The translations under genes were made by a program, and so were the position numbers. A stretch of 64,000 bases of DNA from Desulforhabdus amnigena. GTDB taxonomy: Bacteria > Desulfobacterota > Syntrophobacteria > Syntrophobacterales > Syntrophobacteraceae. Below are positions 59,931 through 64,000 of this stretch, piece after piece; positions within the stretch are counted from its first letter, which is position 1; the number at the start of each line of letters is the position of its first letter. The DNA is taken from positions 1,577,001 through 1,641,000 of the forward strand of contig NZ_BSDR01000001.1 in the NCBI RefSeq assembly GCF_027925305.1. Reading direction: 5' to 3'. The notes under the pieces were generated by a model. It saw only the letters and a program-made list of their open reading frames with translations, was not told the origin of the DNA and searched no databases.

Positions 59931-60710
59931 TTATAAGGACCTGTCATCACTTTCATAGTGGACAGCAATCAAATACAATCCGTGTGCCGGAGCGGTCATC
60001 CCCGCCCGGCATCGATTCCGGCTTACCATGATGCTTGAAAATTCATGAGGTGTCCGTTTCCCTACCCCCACTTCGACCAGAGTCCCCACAAGGTTTCGCA
60101 CCATATGTCTCAGAAAGCCGTTGGCCTCAAAGACAAACACCAAAAGATCGGCTGCGCGATGTTCCAGTTCTGCCCGGTAGATGTGCCTTTCCGTCGAATT
60201 CACGGAAGATCCAGCTCCCATGAATGCGGAAAAATCATGACAACCCCTTAACATTTCCAGGCATTCCAAAACGGGCTCCACGCTGAGAGTCCTGCGAATG
60301 TGCCATGCAAACCCCCTCTCCAAAGCCGAAGGCACCACCCGGTTCAGGATGTGATATTCATAGGTTTTGCTTACAGCTGAAAACCGCGCATGGAAAGAAT
60401 CGGGCACTTCTTCTACATGGAGGACAACGATATCGGGCGGCAGCAAGCTGTTGAGCCCACGATGAATTTCTTCAACCCTGAGAGCGGTCCGGCTATAAAA
60501 ATTGACTACCTGTCCTCTGGCATGCACTCCGGCATCCGTTCTGCCGGAAGCTCTGACCCCTATAGCCCCCCCCAGCATCACTTCCAGCTGGGATTCCAAC
60601 ACCTCCTGGATGGTCAGCACTCCCTGCTGCCGTTGCCATCCATGGTACTGGGAACCATCATACTCCAAAACAAGCTTGAAATTGCGCTTTGGCCGATGTT
60701 CATGGCTCAT
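59931..60710 (-). CDS. truA: tRNA pseudouridine(38-40) synthase
   Basis: 259 residues, the usual length. GASGRTDAGVHARGQVVNF (about 53-71) holds the catalytic aspartate. Motifs YDGSQYHGWQRQ at the start and FLRHMVRNLVGTLVEVG near residue 203 are standard. It modifies U38-40 in tRNA anticodon arms. It lies 19 bases upstream of the aminotransferase start and after argC. Confidence 0.96.
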   Translation of the reverse strand: MSHEHRPKRNFKLVLEYDGSQYHGWQRQQGVLTIQEVLESQLEVMLGGAIGVRASGRTDAGVHARGQVVNFYSRTALRVEEIHRGLNSLLPPDIVVLHVEEVPDSFHARFSAVSKTYEYHILNRVVPSALERGFAWHIRRTLSVEPVLECLEMLRGCHDFSAFMGAGSSVNSTERHIYRAELEHRAADLLVFVFEANGFLRHMVRNLVGTLVEVGVGKRTPHEFSSIMVSRNRCRAGMTAPAHGLYLIAVHYESDDRSL

Positions 60711-60784
60711 GAGACAAAACTCTGACTGCTAAGTCGCTTCTCCAGGTCAAAACGCTCGCTTTCCCGTCCAGGCCTTCCCCTTTT

Positions 60785-61822
60785 TCAGGGTTGCCAAGGG
60801 GCCGTATCCAGTCCCGATTCTTCGGGCAGCCCACTCATCAAATTCATGTTGCATACGGCCTGGCCGGAGGCACCGCGCGTCAGGTTATCGATCACGGAAA
60901 CCACTACCACCCGCCTCGTGCGTTCATCCACCCTCCACCCCAAGTCACAATAATTGCTGCCACGCACCTGAAGCGTATCGGGAAATGCTTTGGACCCGCA
61001 AAGTCTTACAAAGGGCGCGTTTGCATAAAAAGAATGGAATGCTTCGTCCACCATTGCAGGTGTGACCCCATCCTGAAGGCTTGAATAGACGGTGCTGAGT
61101 ATCCCCCGGGTCATGGGAACCAGATGAGGTGTGAAAGTGATATTTATTTTCTGTCCCGCCAGGAAACTCAGTTCCTGTTCGATTTCCGGTGTATGCCGAT
61201 GCTCTCCCACCTTGTAGGCCTTAAAACCTTCATTCACTTCACAGAAATGAACTCCCAGAGAAGCACCACGCCCCGCCCCCGATACTCCGGATTTGGAATC
61301 GGCGATCAATGTCCCGGGGTCAATGAGCGCTTTTGAAAGCAATGGAGCTGTGGCTAAAATGATGCTGGTCGGATAGCAACCAGGGTTCCCGACAAGCCTT
61401 GCAGTCTTGATATGTTCCCTGTAGAGCTCGGGAAGGCCGTAAATCGCCCCAGGAAGCAATTCGGGAGTCTTGTGTTTTTGATACCATGATTCATATACGC
61501 CGGCGTCGCGAAAACGGTAGTCGGCACTCAGATCCACGACCTTCAGGTTCCGCTTCAGGAGTTCCGGAACCAAATCCATGGCGGCCTGATGCGGCAGGGC
61601 GGTGAAGACCAAATCTGCTTCCGATGCCAACTTGTCCGGGTCCGGATATTCAAAGGTGAGAGAACAATGGCCTCTGAACGCGGGGTAAAATGCGTCCAAC
61701 CTTTGACCTGCCTGTCCGCGCGACGTGATCATGTTAAGTTCAGCCTGGGGGTGCTGACTGAGAATCCGAATGAGTTCAAAACCCGTATAACCGGACGCGC
61801 CGGCAATGGCGACACGCACCAT
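60785..61822 (-). CDS. argC: N-acetyl-gamma-glutamyl-phosphate reductase
   Basis: 345 residues. ArgC catalyses the third step of arginine synthesis. GASGYTGFELIRIL (7-20) binds NADP; GNPGCYPTSIILATAPLL (about 146) has the active-site cysteine; the histidine in FTPHLVPMTRGILSTVY (about 220) is also present. It is within the rplM-rpsI-argC-truA operon. There are no other arg genes in this window. Confidence 0.96.
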   Translation of the reverse strand: MVRVAIAGASGYTGFELIRILSQHPQAELNMITSRGQAGQRLDAFYPAFRGHCSLTFEYPDPDKLASEADLVFTALPHQAAMDLVPELLKRNLKVVDLSADYRFRDAGVYESWYQKHKTPELLPGAIYGLPELYREHIKTARLVGNPGCYPTSIILATAPLLSKALIDPGTLIADSKSGVSGAGRGASLGVHFCEVNEGFKAYKVGEHRHTPEIEQELSFLAGQKINITFTPHLVPMTRGILSTVYSSLQDGVTPAMVDEAFHSFYANAPFVRLCGSKAFPDTLQVRGSNYCDLGWRVDERTRRVVVVSVIDNLTRGASGQAVCNMNLMSGLPEESGLDTAPWQP

Positions 61823-62025
61823 GATAGCCCTCGCTCAATAAATGTAGGGGCACCACGCCCCAGGCGCAACGCCCCTAATATTGGTTGTGCGGCATAAAGC
61901 ACCAAACCGCCACGGAATGCACTTCAAGATATTCTGCCTGCGGATCAGGACGTAAACACTCCGACCCCATGTGGAATGCATGCAGATGTCATTCATCCTC
62001 AATCCGGTACAGGATGAAGATAATC

Positions 62026-62418
62026 TTAACGTTTGGAATACTGGAATCGTGCACGTGCACTGCGCTTCCCGTACTTCTTTCTTTCCTTGACCCGGGAGTC
62101 ACGCGTGAGAAAGCCCGCACGTTTTAAAACTTCACGAAACTCCGGATTGTACTCCAGAAGGGCTTTTGAAATACCGTGCCGAATCGCTCCAGCCTGCCCG
62201 GAACCACCGCCTCCCTGAACATTCACAGAGACATCGAGCTTCCCATAGGTTCCCGTCAGAACCAGGGGCTGAAAAATAACCATTTTGCTGGTTTCCCGGT
62301 CGACATAACTGTCCATGGGTTTCTTGTTGATAACAACAACCCCCGACCCGGGCTGCAACCATACCCGAGCAACCGCTGTCTTTCGTTTTCCTGTTGCACT
62401 GAAACGCTGTTCCGCCAT
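62026..62418 (-). CDS. rpsI: Small ribosomal subunit protein uS9
   Basis: 130 residues from ATG at 62418, preceded by [23 protein letters not shown] at the N-terminus and [14 protein letters not shown] at the end are the classic S9 ends, the tail reaching the P site. It directly follows rplM as in most bacteria (31 bases between them). Confidence 0.98.
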   Translation of the reverse strand: MAEQRFSATGKRKTAVARVWLQPGSGVVVINKKPMDSYVDRETSKMVIFQPLVLTGTYGKLDVSVNVQGGGGSGQAGAIRHGISKALLEYNPEFREVLKRAGFLTRDSRVKERKKYGKRSARARFQYSKR

Positions 62419-62449
62419 CGTTACCATCTCCTCATCTGCTTACTGCACC

Positions 62450-62878
62450 TTACAACGCCATTCTCTCCGGCTGCTGGGCTTCGTGGGGATGTTCCACGCC
62501 ACTATAAATCTTGAGCTTTTTGATCAACTGACGTCCCAAGCGGTTTTTGGGGAGCATACCCCAAACAGCCATGCGGATGAGCCTTTCAGGCTTTTCCTGA
62601 TTGAGCTTGCGAGCAGTCGTAGCCTTTACACCACCCATATATCCAGTGTGGCGGTAATAAATTTTCTTATCCCATTTATTGCCGGTTAATTGCACCTTTT
62701 CAGCGTTGATCACCACCACAAAGTCACCCAAGTCCACATGTGGTGTGAAATGAGGCAAATGTTTTCCCCTCAGCCGCATGGCGATCTGAGTGGCAAGCCG
62801 CCCCAGCACCTGATCCTCGGCATCCACCAGAATCCATTTTCGCTGATCTGCTTCAAATTTTGCGCTGATTGTTTTCAT
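62450..62878 (-). CDS. rplM: Large ribosomal subunit protein uL13
   Basis: 142 residues, beginning [20 protein letters not shown], with [19 protein letters not shown], the HTGYMGG segment and [19 protein letters not shown] complete L13. It is the first gene of the leftward operon, behind a strong promoter. Confidence 0.98.
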   Translation of the reverse strand: MKTISAKFEADQRKWILVDAEDQVLGRLATQIAMRLRGKHLPHFTPHVDLGDFVVVINAEKVQLTGNKWDKKIYYRHTGYMGGVKATTARKLNQEKPERLIRMAVWGMLPKNRLGRQLIKKLKIYSGVEHPHEAQQPERMAL

Positions 62879-62924
62879 TTATTACTCTCCACCTCTAAGA
62901 AAAATGTCAAACCCGAAGCATCGT

Positions 62925-62953
62925 TGTATAAAAAATCTTCCGTGCCTTGTCAA
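62925..62953 (-). promoter_or_regulatory. Sigma-70-type promoter of rplM operon
   Basis: On the minus strand TTGACA (62953-62948), 17 bases, TATACA (62930-62925). The -35 is perfect and the -10 matches TATAAT in four of six. The expected transcript start is about 40 bases before rplM. Confidence 0.75.
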
Positions 62954-63070
62954 GGGAGTTCGTAAAGATTTCAACACTTCTCCCCATTGATTCCTTAATC
63001 CTCTGGAGGAATCGGAACGGTAAACATGGCTCCAAACACCTGAACAAAACCTTCTCAACATTCTCATACC

Positions 63071-63146
63071 GTCATACCGGTGAAAGCCAGTATCCAGAGA
63101 ATTTGCCGCATGGCTGGATCCCGGCTGGAAACATGCCGGAATGACA
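63071..63146. repeat. CATTCCGG dispersed repeat, copy 3
   Basis: GTCATACCGGTGAAAGCCAG, TATCCAGAG, ATTTGCCGCATGGCTGGAT, CCCGGCTGGAAACATGCCGG, AATGAC. It is close to copy 1 in inverted orientation, including AATTTGCCG / CGGCAAATT. Confidence 0.75.
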
Positions 63147-63194
63147 TGATCAGTAAGGACCAGGAATGTTAGAGATATCTTCCGATCGGTTATT

Positions 63195-63313
63195 TAACTC
63201 GACATTGTCGGATTTCATCTAACCACGGAGACACAGAGAACACCGAGATTTTATTTGAAGGTCGTTCTCCGTATCCTCTGTGTCTCCGTGGTTAATGTGA
63301 CGATGCCACATTA
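63195..63313. repeat. CACGGAG palindromic repeat, copy 8
   Basis: CTCGACATTGTCGGATTTCATC, ACCACGGAGACACAGAGAAC, spacer, CTCTGTGTCTCCGTGGTTAATGTGACGATGCC. Complete hairpin directly after the lptD-like gene, whose stop is at its edge, so it may serve as a transcription stop. Confidence 0.85.
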
Positions 63314-64000
63314 AAATGAGTTCTGAGAACTGTAGGCATATGTTCCCCCGAAAGAACCCAGGCCCAGTAAATTAATGGAAAGAGCAACCCGCTGATCTTC
63401 CTCCTCTTTTTCATATGTGAGACCAAGTCCCCAACATCCCTGTATGTATTTGATTCCGTATCCCTGCTTGTACAGCTCATCCTTGTCGAAGGAATAATCA
63501 TGATATGTATTTACATATACATTGGGCATGATTTTCACACTGAATTCCGTTATGAGCTCATCGATGGGATAATCTTTTCTGAATTGATAATCCACTCGAA
63601 ACAAATGCCCCCGGCCGCTGTCGAGCGTCATGATGAGATCATGATTGGCCTGACTGCTCACGGTGGAATAAAAATCCGTATCATAGGTCAGCATGACATA
63701 CTTTTGAGGCATCAAATCCAACCTCATGCCAACGGAAGAAGCCCCTTCCCCTCTCTCAAAGTCAAAATTCAGGTTGGGCTCCGAAGGTTGGAAATTGAAA
63801 GCATGAAACAACTGAAGGCGCGCAAACTCATGATAGGTCGTCGCCTGATTGCCATCGGCATCCCTGAGGACGGACTTGCTCGTGAAAAAGTTGGTCACGC
63901 CATAGCGAATCTCGTTGAAGGTCTGATCCGCATCGAGTGGATCGAACTGGGGAATATCGTCCTGCCCAAGGCCCTTTGGGACATACTCATACACCACTTC
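63311..64000 (-). CDS. lptD: LptD-like outer-membrane protein, C-terminal part
   Basis: The frame is open to the window edge, so only the last 230 residues are present. It is rich in amphipathic beta strands: NEIRYGVTNFFTSKSVLRDA, ARLQLFHAFNF, LTYDTDFYSTVSS, VNTYHDYSFDKDELYKQGYG, ending in SQNSF with a terminal aromatic residue as in outer-membrane barrels. The FDPLDADQTFNEIRYG region resembles LptD, which inserts lipopolysaccharide in the outer membrane. Another barrel family is possible because the N-terminal domain is out of view. Confidence 0.7.
   Translation of the reverse strand, partial: EVVYEYVPKGLGQDDIPQFDPLDADQTFNEIRYGVTNFFTSKSVLRDADGNQATTYHEFARLQLFHAFNFQPSEPNLNFDFERGEGASSVGMRLDLMPQKYVMLTYDTDFYSTVSSQANHDLIMTLDSGRGHLFRVDYQFRKDYPIDELITEFSVKIMPNVYVNTYHDYSFDKDELYKQGYGIKYIQGCWGLGLTYEKEEEDQRVALSINLLGLGSFGGTYAYSSQNSF

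Overview
The window reads as a chromosome segment of an anaerobic bacterium of the Desulfobacterota (former Deltaproteobacteria), probably near the Syntrophobacterales. This is inferred from gene content and style (a [NiFe]-hydrogenase hyp operon, a glutaconate-type CoA-transferase pair, YcaO, many radical SAM and metal-centre genes, abundant dispersed palindromic repeats). No rRNA or other species marker is present, so the genus cannot be named.

Bases 1-7.6 kb: the end of ampG, then a leftward hydrogenase-maturation operon hypA-hypB-hypF-hypD-hypE with a radical SAM gene. hypC, usually found between hypF and hypD, is absent; that gap holds a 7-bp-periodic array with perfect 27-bp inverted ends. 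8-21 kb: elbB, a phosphoesterase, galE, a J-domain protein, a DUF211/VIT-like pair, a CoA-transferase pair, an IS200-type insertion, a YcaO gene with a small unknown partner, and two CBS-domain proteins.

21.2-30 kb: biotin region. bioB and bioD face left and bioA faces right from a shared control region containing a candidate BirA operator. Downstream of bioA is a tightly coupled seven-gene operon (hotdog dehydratase, FabG-like reductase, dedicated acyl carrier protein, nitroreductase-like flavoprotein, ketoacyl synthase, second hotdog protein, bioF). It looks like a private fatty-acid-synthase module that makes the pimeloyl chain; bioC/bioH/bioW/bioI are not seen.

30.6-38 kb: a decayed chromosomal integron. 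An intI-type integrase remnant (37142-37971) carries two frameshifts, an 82-bp insertion with 7-bp target duplication and a missing catalytic end. To its left lie attC-like sites and leftward cassette genes (methyltransferase, DUF3883 nuclease-like protein, small membrane protein) whose stop codons are, in two cases, inside the GCCTAAC core, plus a YefM/YoeB module, a truncated pyrF end, an IS200 copy and an IS3-type element with a nonsense codon.

38-64 kb: surface-glycan genes, UPF0210 with an ACT protein, a second large 14-bp array, a rhodanese-ferritin fusion, an HDAC-like hydrolase, PilZ, EttA, an RNase Z-like hydrolase, an M16C peptidase, a secreted subtilase, then a leftward housekeeping operon rplM-rpsI-argC-truA-aspartate aminotransferase with a clear promoter and terminator, and the 3' part of an lptD-like gene. 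At least eight copies of a CACGGAG palindromic repeat and three of a CATTCCGG repeat are scattered between genes.
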